DNA of 64,000 bases, from NCBI GenBank assembly GCA_021307315.1, contig JAJSPD010000049.1, positions 186,001 through 250,000 on the forward strand. The letters are read 5' to 3'. Position 1 is the stretch's first letter, and each line of letters starts with the position of its first letter. Positions 1 to 11,882 of the stretch are shown in pieces. The DNA is from Bisporella sp. PMI_857 (lineage: Eukaryota > Ascomycota > Leotiomycetes > Helotiales > Helotiaceae). Both the position numbers and the translations under genes were made by a program. The notes beneath the pieces were generated by a model. It saw only the letters and a list, made by a program, of their open reading frames with translations, was not told the DNA's origin and did no database searches.

Positions 1-12
1 ATGATTAATTCC

Positions 13-1041
13 TCAAGGCATTCCCGAAGATCGTGGCCGATGGCGACTCCTTCCAAATCTTTGTTCCCATTGACTGACAACATAAGGTGGAGGTCCTGAT
101 GAAGCGATGTTTGGTCGCAGATGCTGTGATGAATCACTTGTAGCCACAGCCCATCCGAGACTCCTTGGTCCACTGGGTAATGCTCCTAACCCTTCCCAGC
201 TCGCTGGCTCCCATCCTTCGGCACTAAGGCTATCCACAGTCATCATCGCCTGGTGCAAAGTCTCCAAATCTCTCACGCGTTGGGGGTCATCCAAACGTCT
301 ATGCTCATTCTCAACCCTCGCAACAACCGGGCTTGCAATACTTGCAAATTCTGGTTCTGGTGCCCGATACCATGGAGGCACTGACCATGGCAAGTCTGCC
401 TCCCCAAGACGAAACTGATTTGACGGCGTAGGAGGGAGGTCTTGATTGATTCTCCCAGCAGGCACACCGGCACTCTGAGGGCTTAAGCGGTGTTCCACAG
501 GAGCGGTTCTTTCCACCGGCTTTCCGTAATCGGGGATGCTTAATCCCAAGGGGATGTAAGGTGTTTGTTCCGGACTAATGATGAGAGGGCTTACAGGACT
601 TATCGGGCTGATGGGTTGCGTCCTATCCGCAACAGTTGGCGGCGCGGACGTGCCTCTTTCATGCTGTTCTCTCATAGACACCCCCAGGCTCCTCTGTCGT
701 TGGCGAGCTTGTTCTGCTCTATCATGTTGATCATAAAGACGAGCCTGGCGTTGAGGGTCACCTCTCGCTGGCATCAAAATCGTTGGGTGCCGAGACAGCT
801 CCAGCTCTTGTTGCTGCTGTAGGTAGAATAGACCCGACTCATGCTGTTGACGTATCCTCTCCTCCTGAAGTCTTTCTTCCATCTTCTTGGAAGCGTATTT
901 CATAGATGCCATATGTGTCTTATCTTCCGGCCGCATAGACACCCCGAACTCCACATTCACAAATATCCCCGGTGCTGGCCATCGCGATGACGTCCTCGGA
1001 GGATATCGAGGTTGTTCCCAGTTGGCCATCCTGGCAATCAT
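13..1041 (-). CDS. Hypothetical low-complexity, Gln/Pro-rich protein
   Basis: An uninterrupted frame of about 342 residues ends at 13. The first ATG is at 1041; a second at 1029 (MANWEQPRY) follows a possible splice acceptor (TTGCCAG), so an upstream exon is possible. The protein is probably disordered. It has a charged helical stretch rich in Glu/Arg/Gln near residues 50-90 with a short poly-Gln run (LQQQQELEL). A Ser/Pro-rich run follows (ISPISPVSPLIISP), and the C-terminus is rich in Pro and Trp (PPWYRAPEPEF). No domain was recognised. The length of the open frame and the coherent composition argue for a real gene. Its function is unknown. Confidence 0.5.
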   Translation of the reverse strand: MIARMANWEQPRYPPRTSSRWPAPGIFVNVEFGVSMRPEDKTHMASMKYASKKMEERLQEERIRQQHESGLFYLQQQQELELSRHPTILMPARGDPQRQARLYDQHDRAEQARQRQRSLGVSMREQHERGTSAPPTVADRTQPISPISPVSPLIISPEQTPYIPLGLSIPDYGKPVERTAPVEHRLSPQSAGVPAGRINQDLPPTPSNQFRLGEADLPWSVPPWYRAPEPEFASIASPVVARVENEHRRLDDPQRVRDLETLHQAMMTVDSLSAEGWEPASWEGLGALPSGPRSLGWAVATSDSSQHLRPNIASSGPPPYVVSQWEQRFGRSRHRPRSSGMP

Positions 1042-1635
1042 AACAATCAAGTAGGCGACTTAACGCAAGACAAACGAAATATGGGGTATATTCTTAACTT
1101 ATTCAGCCGCATCAACTTGTAATGGTTTGGATGGGGAGGAGGCGCCGAAAGAGTTTTAATATGTTGCTGCCACACAACCCCTATGCATCACAGCTAAGTT
1201 AAGTAAAAGCCCCTAAGTGCGGGTGGATGGCGTGGTGACATAAGAGTGAAACTCACCCACCAAACAAGCACAAACTACGGTTCCTTTACCATGCCTGGCT
1301 TCGCGGTGCACTAAAATTGCTGCAGGCTGCGCTGGTCAGAGGTCTGCTTGACCGCTGTTGTTGGGAAGCGTCCAGGCTATGTGACTAGGGCTATGGGGGA
1401 GGGGAGGGAAGGGGTTGTTGGGGCAGGATGCTGATCCTTCGCTCGTTCATGGTATGAGGCTGTGCAGCGAGTTTCTGGCGCCAAGCCCCAAAACATCTTT
1501 GGTGGGAGCGCGACACGCTCTGCAGTGGAAATTGCTCCAACATGCGATACGGTTCATCTGAAAGTATCTCGTCGTCTGTATGGCTCATCGTAACTTATTT
1601 CTTGGTGTTTTTTTGGTGATTTTTCTTTTGCTCAG
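1042..1635. other. Intergenic stretch, no supported gene
   Basis: Only a 65-codon minus-strand frame (1391-1588, beginning MSHTDDEIL) stands out. It could be an upstream exon of the minus-strand gene to the left, but no splice junction connects the two convincingly. Nothing else was recognised. Confidence 0.3.
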
Positions 1636-3290
1636 GGTGATGAGGTGTCGTTCAAAGATACCAATCCCACCATCGCTTATCAGCTGTACTCAGGGAAGAG
1701 GATTCAAGGGGTCGCCCAGTCTCTCTAGAGGATCATGGCCGAAATGAACCATCTTTCTTTGGATGTCAACATTCCAAGCTCAGGTAAGTTCATATTCCCT
1801 TGAACCACCGCCATGGTGATCCAACTTCATGGTCGAGGGAGGAAAATGCTCAAAGTGGGGAGTGGAGTATAAAGTTAGATTTCTTGGCAGGTGCTTGTTG
1901 TGCTATAGAGGCTATTCCTATCTTCATTCCTCATCCTCGAATTCCTTGAGATCTCCCTTCTACTCACCAGCCACAGGTACGAGGGTACTTACTCAGCGCT
2001 TGGAGATTACGAGAGCTCGATTTAGTTGGGCAGATCGATTGGAAGACGCTGAGTATAGGATAACGTGTGGCGATGCCATGATGTGTGGCCGTGCAGCATA
2101 GCTGCGGATTACTCGCACGGTGGTATACAATGCCCACAAGAAGAGTCACAAACGAGGTCGTGAGATTAGATCTTGGTGTGGCTTTTCGCAATGGCTCTTG
2201 GAAATAACGTCAAACTAATCTATAATTTGCATACGCCGTATGAAGCACACATAAACCATTCCATAGCCCAACAATAGATTATGCTACTCATCTTATTTAC
2301 GAGCTTTAACGAGACAGCTATGAGCAAATTATCGAATATGGAAAATACGGGAGTTGGTAGGACGTCTCAATAGCAAACTTGTCAATTTACTTTACTAGAA
2401 TCTAATTATCGATTCATCCCAAAACAAAATCCTCACTCATCTTGCTACAGTAGCGTGATTTTTTTGATTTTTTTAGTGCGACATTTTGAAGGAAGCCTTT
2501 ATTTTTCCTTCCAGAAATCCAAGCTTACGATAACGGAGCCCCTTACTGTCGCTTGCCATCCTCGTCTAAACAGAAATCCGGGCCTCAGCGGCTCTTTCGA
2601 TCAAAGCTTGTGGATTCGACTGTGCCGCAAAAGGAAATGCCAATTATGGAACAGCGTTGATCCTTGAAACATCTTCGATTTCCAAATGTCTCTCAGGCTC
2701 TCTCCGTTCCCTTTTCGAGCCGACCAAACCAATCGCCAATGTACCCAAGCGACTCTTATGTCAAACCACAATCCACATTCTCAGGCGATGGATCTGTGCA
2801 GGAGCACTTGGGACAACTGGCTGGAACCGATCCCAGTAAAACGGCACAAATTGCTTTCAAACAAAAAAGATGGCATTTAATGCTCTAGCAGAGAAATGCT
2901 ACTCAAGATTTGCATCCGATACAAGAACCTCTCCCCCTGACTCGATACAGTATAGAGTTGACGCTTGTAATATGTCTCAAGAGGCCTCGTAAATTGCACT
3001 GAGATCTCCAACAGCAACCTGAAAGTCTCCTACTGCAACCACCACCGGCGGGACCTCCGATGCAGGGGGTTTGAGTTTCTGTGGGTTCCTTCTCTTGACT
3101 TTCTCCATAGCCCTCTGAAAATGCGGGAGCAGGCGTGGAGTTTCCGACCGCCCTCCTAGACTTTTTGAGGACGATATTTAGGGATATCGGAGCTGAGACT
3201 TAGAGTAATTCCTACTTCCAAACAACCAAACTCAAGACCTTTACTGACGCGTCACAGATATCTCTTAGATTTTGCTGAGCCTCGAACACA
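1636..3290 (+). pseudogene. Decayed coding region with in-frame TAG/TGA stops
   Basis: Block 1 is 1636-1783, flanked by a pyrimidine-rich acceptor (CTTTTGCTCAG) and a GTAAGT donor. It reads GDEVSFKDTNP...GVAQSL, then TAG (1726-1728), then RIMAEMNHLSL in the same frame. Block 2 starts after an acceptor (TTCCTTCCAG, about 2513) and reads IQAYDNGAPYC, later SDSYVKPQSTF and LQQQPESLLLQPPPAGPP, with interruptions by TGA, TAG, TGA and TGA. Further on, GAGVEFPTALLDFLRTIF appears between more stops. The amino-acid composition is protein-like across the stops. All stops read are TAG or TGA, as expected if CAG or CGA became stops by C-to-T change. The family is unknown. A chance low-stop frame is the alternative. 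Confidence 0.4.
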
Positions 3291-5427
3291 GTGTACATGA
3301 CTGCCTACATGAACATTGATTCTCGAAAGCAAATCTTCCACTTCTTTTCATACCGTTTCTCATTTTCACAGCCCCTGAGAAATAGCTGCCGCTAGCTATT
3401 CATTCTTTGCGAGTTTCCTTTCTTCTTCATCACCCTTTCATACCTACCACATATTATCTGCATTCAGCTGAGCCGAGTACTGCCTCCCGAGATGTGCTTC
3501 ACATCATACTATCCTGTCTTGGGTCGGAACATGGGAAGAGAAAGATGCACTGCTCCGAAAACAACACGGGATACAACTGGTCGCCGGAAAGTGAAGTCAT
3601 GCTGCCTTCAGTGAAGATAGCAATCTTTCAGAGAACCTGGATGATCTCAAACTAAGTTCTGACTTGCGGGGCTCTCTGAGAAGGAACATTTCTTGATAGC
3701 ATTACTGGCTCTGGAATCACAACTATTACAAGATATGTCCAATTTTTAGGCGTTAAGAGGGTGGCAACAATGGTGTTATTTTTCCATAAAGGCAAAGAAG
3801 TGTCGTTGTAAGGCACACATTTAAAACGTGAATACCCTCTTTGTTTTTGCTTATTTTTGACATCTATTAAGTGCTTCCTCAGTCTTAAAATTGTTCATGA
3901 CGTAGAAGCTAAATTTAATCAAATTATATCTTTAAGTGAAAACCGTATTTTTCACGTTCTATTTTCTGCGAGAATTCTTACTCTCTTCCGTACACGCGTT
4001 CGACCAATCTTCTTGTGCCTTGTCTCAAGTCATTGGAATCCACAAAACGCAACAAGCACTTGATGGATCTCAAGCGATTATAACTTGCAGAAACATCAAC
4101 AACATGCTCTTATATAATTTCTAATCTGTCGTTCGCACCCGATAGGACAGTCACTCAAGCCGTTACCATATCATCGCTGCCCATCGAAATAACCACTACC
4201 AGCACCACAGAGACCACGTTCATCTCATGGACGTTCAACACTAGGAAATGCCAGTTGCACATCCAACCACTTCCCCTCATTTCTAGCTCCTCGACATCGA
4301 GGCTCGCAGCTTATATCGATGAGAAGAATCGAATAGCTGGGCAAGGAGGAGTTTTTGAGAGGGCGAAAGCGGAAATGAAAAGGTAGGAAGAAGCCTTTGA
4401 GGGGACAATGGGTTTTCTATACTTGAGATGGGTTCTGACTGAGACATATGCGGCGCATGACCCTCCTTGCACCTTCTCTGTTCTTGTAGGCATTCAAGTG
4501 AATTAAAGGTACTTGTGGTGCTCAGATATATCCCCAATCTTCGGTTCGTAATTCCACACTGGTAATAAATGGTATTGTGGCTATCGCTTCATTACTTTTC
4601 TTCAAATATCTGCATTTACGAGCGTTTCCTGTTAAGCATAATTTTTTATAGGCGTCCAAATGAATGAAAGAAAGCGACCATCATCTCTTTGTAAGTTCAT
4701 GTTTTGAGCAAGGTGTACAGCTGGACATTATAAAATCTATTAGCGCCTTTATGACGTCATATGGGGGCTTTTATTCTTCCATAGGAACAATGCCTGCTTA
4801 CAAAGATTGTAAGCCTATAGTAAGATTTACTGTGCTTGTAGTTTTATTTTAGTGTGACGCAATCTGGATAACACCTTGAGATGATTAGACCTGACAAGGT
4901 TGAATTGCCTATGCCCTATGAACCGGCATCTAGAAATAATTAACTTTTATGGGACCACCTGTTCACTTCTGAGCGGACCTTCGCTAACTAGTCAGGGGGG
5001 AGAGCGTTATTCTTATAGTATATAAAGGCAGCTGCCCACGTCTCAAAACTTGCACTGATCCATAGGGTTGAAAAAGAATCCTGTGCTGACCCTGGGCAAT
5101 CTATATGTGTGACGTTAATATGTTCCTGCCATGTTATCGGTATTATGGATAATTTGCCGACATATACCCCCAGATACCCCCAGATACTTTCCTATCCAAG
5201 ACTCTGACCCTAGCAGCTCCGTGCTATCGTACGGCGCAGCCAATTAGGTCAGGCAAATTATTCCTATCATCAGCCTGCAGAAAACATGTGTTGTGCCATG
5301 GCTGGCTTTCACTTTATCTTTTCACCATCATGTCGCGTGTCTTCTTCTGTAGCTTGACTTGATTGAATATCTTATAGCTCCCCCGCCATGTGTGTACTTC
5401 CTTAGGGCCTCTAGACTCTCAAACATC
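3291..5427. other. Gene-poor, AT-rich intergenic stretch
   Basis: Short protein-like fragments persist near 3530-3690 (for example ERDALLRKQHGIQ, followed by stops), probably more of the relic upstream. From 3700 to 5427 only short frames occur. A direct repeat of CCCCCAGATA lies at about 5167-5187. No RNA gene or transposon ends were seen. Confidence 0.3.
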
Positions 5428-6777
5428 ATGAGAAAGCCACCATTGATTGCCATCTTACTTCCACTGATTCTCATTGGTATCGGATCTCTCAGAGCGCGAC
5501 ATCTATACTATCGCGACCCCACATCATGTTTCTTCGATCGCAGCCGGGCATACGATAGATCCTACTCCAAAGTTCGGCAGGGAGAGGCTGATACATTCGT
5601 GAATACAAGCGCATTGAAACCCTCACAACGGACGGTCGGTGGCGGGTCCTCCTCTCCACCAGTCTTCTGCATCGGGATACCTACGGTAGCGCGACCAACC
5701 GGCCATGTCTATATACGGACGACGATAGGTTCACTCCTCGCGGGTCTCAGCCCCGTAGAAAGAGATGCGATTCATCTGATGCCCTTCATTGCGCACTCAG
5801 ATCCAGAGGCGCATCCCATATACACTGAGCCATGGCTGAAGAATGTTGCAGATGGAATCTTGACATACCAATTCGTGGGCTCGCAGCTGCAGCATATCAG
5901 GGATTTGGAGAAGGACAGGGAAAATAGAGAGAAGCAGATTTTCGACTACGCATATATGCTGGAAGCCTGTCTTGCGGTCAACGCATCTTATATCATGACC
6001 TTCGAGGACGACGTAATTGTTCTGGACGGATGGTTCCATAAAACGAGAGAAGCGCTGCGGGGAATTGAAGAGCAGGTGAAAATATTAGGGTTGGAAGAAT
6101 GTAAGTTTTTAAAATGTCTACCGGCAGGGCGGATCCACAACGGCACCACCCTAACTCCACACACTCTAACAACGCCCCCAGTTTTCTACCTAAGGCTATT
6201 CTATACGGAGCAATCACTTGGCTGGAATGCTGAGTTCTGGCACTATTACCTATTCAACTCCATTGTCATTACTGCTGCTGTCTTGTGTGTTGTGTTCATC
6301 GCTCTTCGTAAGACGCCGGCCGTGCAGAGAAATGGCCTGCAAACGCTGGCTACAGCCATTATATACTGTGCCTTGGGCATTGGCTTCTTCTTTGCCTGCG
6401 GTCGAGTCTCTATGTTTCCTATGCCATATGGGATCCAGCAAATGCCAAAGTACGCCTGTTGTGCACAAGGTCTCGTGTATAACCCGGCCAGGGTACCACG
6501 GCTGATCAAATGGTATCGGGAAAAAAGACTGGGCTGGGTCGATAATGTGGCAGAAGAACTAGCTGATACCGGAGAGGTTGGGTCGAGATGGGCCTTGACA
6601 CCAAGTGTGGTGCAGCATGTGGGTACGTTTAGTACCAAGGGGGAAGATGAAGAAGCAGATAAGAAAGGCGAGGTCAGCGTGTCGCAGCAGAGGTGGAATT
6701 TTGCCTTCGAGCTGAATGATGCCGCGGCATTGCGTGCAGAGCACGAGAAAGCTAACCAGGGGCACAATAGAATATGA
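5428..6777 (+). CDS. PGAP4-like GPI-glycan glycosyltransferase (GT-A type, membrane)
   Basis: Predicted 422-aa Golgi/ER membrane enzyme resembling PGAP4/TMEM246, which in animals adds GalNAc to GPI anchors; the donor sugar here is unproven. The first ATG in frame is 5428 (MRKPPLIAILL), opening an N-terminal signal-anchor helix. The GT-A metal site is the acidic triad in TFEDDVIVLDGW. After FYLRLFYTEQSLGWN come two hydrophobic helices (about VITAAVLCVVFIAL and ATAIIYCALGIGFFFA), then the rest of the catalytic fold (KYACCAQGLVYN). Such a tandem TM insertion inside the GT fold is the hallmark of this family. One intron, 6101-6181 (GTAAGT...CCCCCAG), is 81 nt long without an in-frame stop, so the unspliced frame also stays open (449 aa). 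Splicing restores LEEFFYLRLFYTE. The gene is convergent with SKI3. Confidence 0.75.
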   Translation: MRKPPLIAILLPLILIGIGSLRARHLYYRDPTSCFFDRSRAYDRSYSKVRQGEADTFVNTSALKPSQRTVGGGSSSPPVFCIGIPTVARPTGHVYIRTTIGSLLAGLSPVERDAIHLMPFIAHSDPEAHPIYTEPWLKNVADGILTYQFVGSQLQHIRDLEKDRENREKQIFDYAYMLEACLAVNASYIMTFEDDVIVLDGWFHKTREALRGIEEQVKILGLEECKFLKCLPAGRIHNGTTLTPHTLTTPPVFYLRLFYTEQSLGWNAEFWHYYLFNSIVITAAVLCVVFIALRKTPAVQRNGLQTLATAIIYCALGIGFFFACGRVSMFPMPYGIQQMPKYACCAQGLVYNPARVPRLIKWYREKRLGWVDNVAEELADTGEVGSRWALTPSVVQHVGTFSTKGEDEEADKKGEVSVSQQRWNFAFELNDAAALRAEHEKANQGHNRI

Positions 6778-7132
6778 ATGCCATGTTATTGTTTTTCTTT
6801 ACAAAGTTTCTTTTCTATTACACGAGTGAATATGGCGTTTCGACTGTTGACCCAGTCCCATAGCTGGAATGAGAGCCAATTTTACAGGTGGAATCACAAT
6901 GGATCAGTTTATTAATTTTGAAATCTCCTAACTACGATAGCTACGGATCGTATTTATTGCTTTGACTAAATAGTAATAACTAGGCCGCTCCTGCCTATGT
7001 AGGTACGAGATTTACCTACTGCAATGCTCCGACTTTGAACGCACCCTTTCATCACAACATTTCTGTCTCTGTCATTCCACGTTTGGATCCATATCACATA
7101 ACGCTTGTGGTCTTTAGTTTGTTGCTTAAACA
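6778..7132. other. Convergent 3' intergenic region
   Basis: This AT-rich spacer lies between the 3' ends of the PGAP4-like gene and SKI3. It presumably holds both 3' UTRs and poly(A) signals. No other feature was seen. Confidence 0.4.
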
Positions 7133-10100
7133 TCACTGACCATCCGTCAAAGAGTCACTCAAAGCCTCCCATCCAGCCCTGCTCCATGGTGCAACAAATA
7201 TTGCCTTTTGAATGTTACCAACGGTTTTGGTCCCTGCAAAAGCATTGGACAATTCTATAGCATCCAACGCTGAGTGTGGTGGAACAGCTTTCATTGCTGT
7301 TTTCAAGGCCATGTCAGCCGCATAGTCATCTGAGCCGAAATCAGCCAACCAGCCCCAGCCATCGGCTTGACTTGGATGAAGAAGCAAATCAGTTTGTATT
7401 TCTGTCAACACGTTCTGGACAACACTCCCTTCAGAGAATGTGGCTATTGATCGCAGAACCTCGCTGACTTTTGTTTGCTCTTGGTGCGTCAAATTATGTG
7501 TTGCTCGCAAGTCCTCTAGGGCTGTAGTGACAGCCTTCAAGCTTTCTGTATCCTTATCAAGAAGAGCAATGATCCCTAGAAGTATGACCGACTGTACATG
7601 CTCGGAATTGCTTTCAATACAATCAAATAATAGCCCACGAGCTCTAGAGCGGGACTCATCGTCACCATTCGCCCATAAAACTTGGGCTAAGAGGCAGACT
7701 GTATCAGGATTGTTGTTAGACTCATCAAGCGCTGGCTCAAAGTAATCGAGAGCTGTTTTGGGGTCATTTGCATAGTAATACGCTAGTCCAACCGTAAGAT
7801 GAGCTGATAGCCTACATTTTTGTCGAGCCTTAAACGAAAGCTCGTTTCCCGCATCTTCAGCACTAAGCTGTAGAGCTAGATCCCCGCTTTCAATAGCCTC
7901 TTCAAGCTGCCGTGCAGCTAATTGTGATCGTGCAAGATCAGCTTTTGCTAGTGCGTAACGCGAAAGTGAAGCTGATGACTCTGTCACTTCATAATCTGCG
8001 TCAACTATGGTAGATATTCGTGATAAGATCTCCACAGATAGCTCAATGTCATTGATTCTTTCCAGGAAGAGGGCCGATAAATGATAAAATGTCAAATCTT
8101 CTGGGTCCATGGAGTTTATCTGTTTCAGGGCAAACAATGGCTGCGCTAGATCTATTATATTTGAGCTAGCTTTGGAGCTAATAAGGTGGTCAAATATGGA
8201 CTGAGAGTACTTTCTCTTAGTAATTAAGGACGAGGAATCAGATATTTCCATGGCATGTACGAAGAGAAGATCCGCCTCTTTTCTGTTGTCTGTCATCAAA
8301 GCAATGATTCCTTGTCCGATCCAAGCATGAGCAAAGTCTGGGTCAGTAGACTGAGCCCGCGTAAAGGCATCGTTGGCAAGTTGTATATCGTTTTGGAACA
8401 GGTAAAGAGCTCCCAGATTAGTCCAGACATGTGCATTTCGTTCATTCAAGAACAAACTGCGGACGAATGAATGCTGGGCAACTTTGGGATTCAGCTCGCT
8501 TGTTACAACTCCGAGTGCGTTCCAAAACTCGGAATTTCCTGCCTCAAGTTCTATCGCTCTCTTAAAGCATCGTACGGCAGTCTTCAAGTATCTCGTGAAT
8601 CTTTTCTTGAGCCCGCTGGATAGACAAGTATGCACGCGGAATTCTATCCACCCAAGATTATAAAATGCAACTGCTTGAGCGTGCACATCATAGGCTGAGG
8701 AATGTATAGCCCGTTTATAAGATAATATTGCTGCGTGCAAACAGCGTGTCAGATTGATACCCTTCTCCTCGTCTTTAGGATACAGCCCTCTGGCAAACAC
8801 GAGGTCGACTCCCACGCCGTCGACATCCGTGAAGATATCAAATGCATTCTCTGCACCTCCTGCCTTTAAAATGTGTTCAATTTTCCCATGTGGAAATCCG
8901 GAGATGCGATCTTGTACCCACGAGAAAATCGAACAAGCATCTCCCACTGCACGCCAAAGATTGAATGCATCTGGGCGAGTTCTAGAAAGTTCAAGAGCGA
9001 CATCGATAGCTTGCGAAGCACGCTGGACTGCATAGCCAAAGAGGCCTTTGTCAACACCTTCCCAAGCACTCTCTACGAGAGTCTGTATTAAGGCGATCGA
9101 AATTCCTGATTCAGTTGGACGGACCTGGAGTACAGCCTTGTAGCCGTCAATCGCCTCTCCAAAATCACCTAGTTCTCTCTTGACATTTGCAAGCATGTAC
9201 TTGGCAAACCAAGTTTCTCCCGAGTTTATTTTTTGCGTCTCATTCTCAAAGGTTTCTGCGTGTTGAAATGCCTTCGCAGCAGCAGTGTATCTGCCGGAGT
9301 TGTGATAACTTTCACCAAGACCTAGCCAGGAATGATAATCGTGAGGAGCAATGCGTAATGCAGATTGAAATGATGCAATGCTTTTGGCATAATCTTGTTT
9401 ATTCAGTTCGGCCACACCAAGCGCCGCAAATGGCCAACTAATTCCCTTTTTCTTCGACCCTGGTGCTGGCTTGACCTTTCCGGAGCTGACTACACGTTGG
9501 GCAATTATTTCCACTAGTTCCCAGTCACCCTCTGCCGCGAAAATTCTTGCTAAACGGCCCGCAGCTTCAACCTCGGATGCAGATAACTCAAATGCTTGCT
9601 GAAAGCACTTTCGTGCTCTTTTCTTGTCTTTGGAATAGTCTGCGTAGAAAATCCCCAGGCTTGTGTATACAGGAGCATAATTCCGGTTACTTTTGAGAGC
9701 CGCTATAAAATAGGAATATGCCCCACTTCTGTCCTTGCGACCTGTCTTAGATGTGTCGGTATGCCAGATACATACTCCAATTCGGTACTGAGTTTGAGCA
9801 AGTAATTCTCGAGTCCTAATATCTTTCCCATCCATCTCAGGAAGACACAACTCCAGTTCATCTTTACCCTTAGCATAGTTACCAGCCAGAGCTTTGACCC
9901 AAGCAGCTTCAGCTTTTATGCGGACATTGCTCGTGTCGCGCTGCAATGCTCTCTCAAGAAAGTCAATCGCGGAAGAGTAGTCTTCTTCCTCTTCATAAAC
10001 CAAGCCTATACCAATCAATGCAGCCGTTGAAGTAGGCTTCCGAGACAGTAAGTCTTCGAATACGGTTTTAGCTTCCGGATGATTTTTCGGAGACTGGTAA

Positions 10101-11617
10101 AACACCAAGGCAGTGCCTAGAAGCGAGAGGATTGCATCAGATGAATTTTTGAATGAAATGCCAGTCTTCGTTACTTCTTCATGAATGACTCGTTTCGCAG
10201 CCCGCATGAGCTCTACTGTGCTCTCATATTCGTCAAGATATTGGTAATACTCACCCATGAGTCGATGAGCAAGTATCGAACTTGGTGCACTTGATATACC
10301 ATCAACCATAACCAGGAGTCTATCCTCCCCAATTAAGAGCGAATCACGAGCAATTGTGACGCCACCACCGTCGTCATCATCTGCATCGCTATCGCTTGAG
10401 ACATTCCCGGATGGTATGTCTTGGGCGCCTGGGAATTGTGGAGTGTTAGAGTTCTTTGCGTCGTAAATGGTTCTAACAATGACTGACCTTGTGGGTGGGT
10501 TGGGGGAGAAGGAGGGAATGGAGATATTTCAGATGACATATATCCCCGCAGAACTTGCGTGAGGCCATTCGTAGGGAAGAATGCACAATATTCGCGTAAC
10601 ACATTAACATCTAAGTCTTGAATACACTCTGGATCCTGCCACTCAATCCTATACCAAATTCAGTGCTGATTAAATACTTAAATATGTATACGAGACTAGG
10701 AGAATGAATTTGACTAAAGAAAGACGTCACCTACGCTATGTCCCATGCCAGTCGAAAAGGGTGTTTGATAATGACCATGTCACTGGCAAGTTTGAGCACC
10801 TTTGTTCTCTTCCTATCTCGTTCTGGCCCAGGCAGAAGAAATGTTAGAGCCTCCATGCATCGTTGAAGCAGCTTCTCTTCATACTGGCGACGAATATCAT
10901 CATCGTTCGCCCAGTCTATAATCTTGCTGTACAAACCTTCTAATTCGCTATCTGGTAATTGCATTAACAAAGATATAAAGCACATATTCATAAAGTTGAC
11001 TTACCACGTAGCACTTCTCGTTTAACCTCTAATGTTACTTGCCCGATTCTTGCACCTAATCTGGTTCTTCGTTCTCCAATCTCCTTATTGATACGCTCTT
11101 TCTCCTCAAATTCTAAGATCTGAGCAATACTTTGATAGGTAAATGCCGGATGAGGGATGCGTCCTTCTAGATAGTCGTATATGGGGCTAGTCGGCAAAAC
11201 AATCTCTTGAGCTTTCCTATACTGTAATCGACTCCCCTCCTTTTTTGCACATCCAAGGAACTTATCAATAACATCCTGGCATTTGTACTTATCATCTAAG
11301 CGCACATATATCTCTGCTAATTTCAGGGCTGCCCTCTGGTATTGATCAAGCTTGTTGCCGTTCTGCTTTTCAAACAAACGAATTAGTCCCTGCCATGCTT
11401 GAGGATCTGCTGGTTTTATTTCTGTTGCAGTATTATAGGATCTTTCTGCATCATCATATTTGGACTGCTTGTCAAGAGCGAAGCCTAGGAATATATTTGC
11501 ATGGTAATTCTTGGGATCTCCTTGTAATAGCTTTTCGCAAAGCCACACGGTTTCTTCATATTTCTGCGCCTTGATGGCGGCGTCGATAGCCTTCAAAGCC
11601 GTTTTTGTGCTTGACAT
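7133..11617 (-). CDS. SKI3: Superkiller protein 3 (Ski complex TPR scaffold)
   Basis: 1428-aa TPR scaffold of the cytoplasmic Ski2-Ski3-Ski8 complex, which feeds mRNA to the exosome for 3'-5' decay and for decay of non-stop and stalled messages. There are four exons: 11005-11617, 10735-10951, 10488-10648 and 7133-10428. Introns of 53, 86 and 59 nt have consensus ends, and the joined frame is exact. The start is ATG 11617 (MSSTKTALKAIDAAIK). N-terminal TPRs (ANIFLGFALDKQSKYDDAE) are followed by the fungal Ski3 linker (PFRLAWDIAIEWQDPE, SDSDADDDDGGG). Many TPRs with A-L-G-x-Y signatures then run to the C-terminus (GWGWLADFGSDDY). The length fits fungal Ski3. The gene is head-to-head with the GH5 gene, 265 bp apart. 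Confidence 0.92.
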
Positions 11618-11768
11618 AGCTGAATGATCCCACAAGTCTCATGGTTAGCTCGTGAAATTAGAGTGGTGAAAACTACACCAGCTAGAAAAGTGTATGATTG
11701 AAAGACAACTATTATTAATTTCGATGTCATTATTTCAACTCAGCCTTGTGCCCCACAATGATGAGGAC

Positions 11769-11776
11769 GCGGCCGC
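11769..11776. promoter_or_regulatory. GCGGCCGC palindrome in SKI3/GH5 bidirectional promoter
   Basis: A perfect 8-bp palindrome lies 152 bp upstream of the SKI3 ATG and about 107 bp upstream of the GH5 ATG. The same octamer occurs in two other head-to-head promoters of this window. A regulatory role is inferred from position only. Confidence 0.4.
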
Positions 11777-11882
11777 TCCCGTCATCCTCCTAAGCTACTT
11801 CCAGTTTATATCATAACATCACCTCTGTCAATCTTTCGATGTAAACAGATCAAGTGCGCTTCCAAGTCGAGAGCCGCACAAC

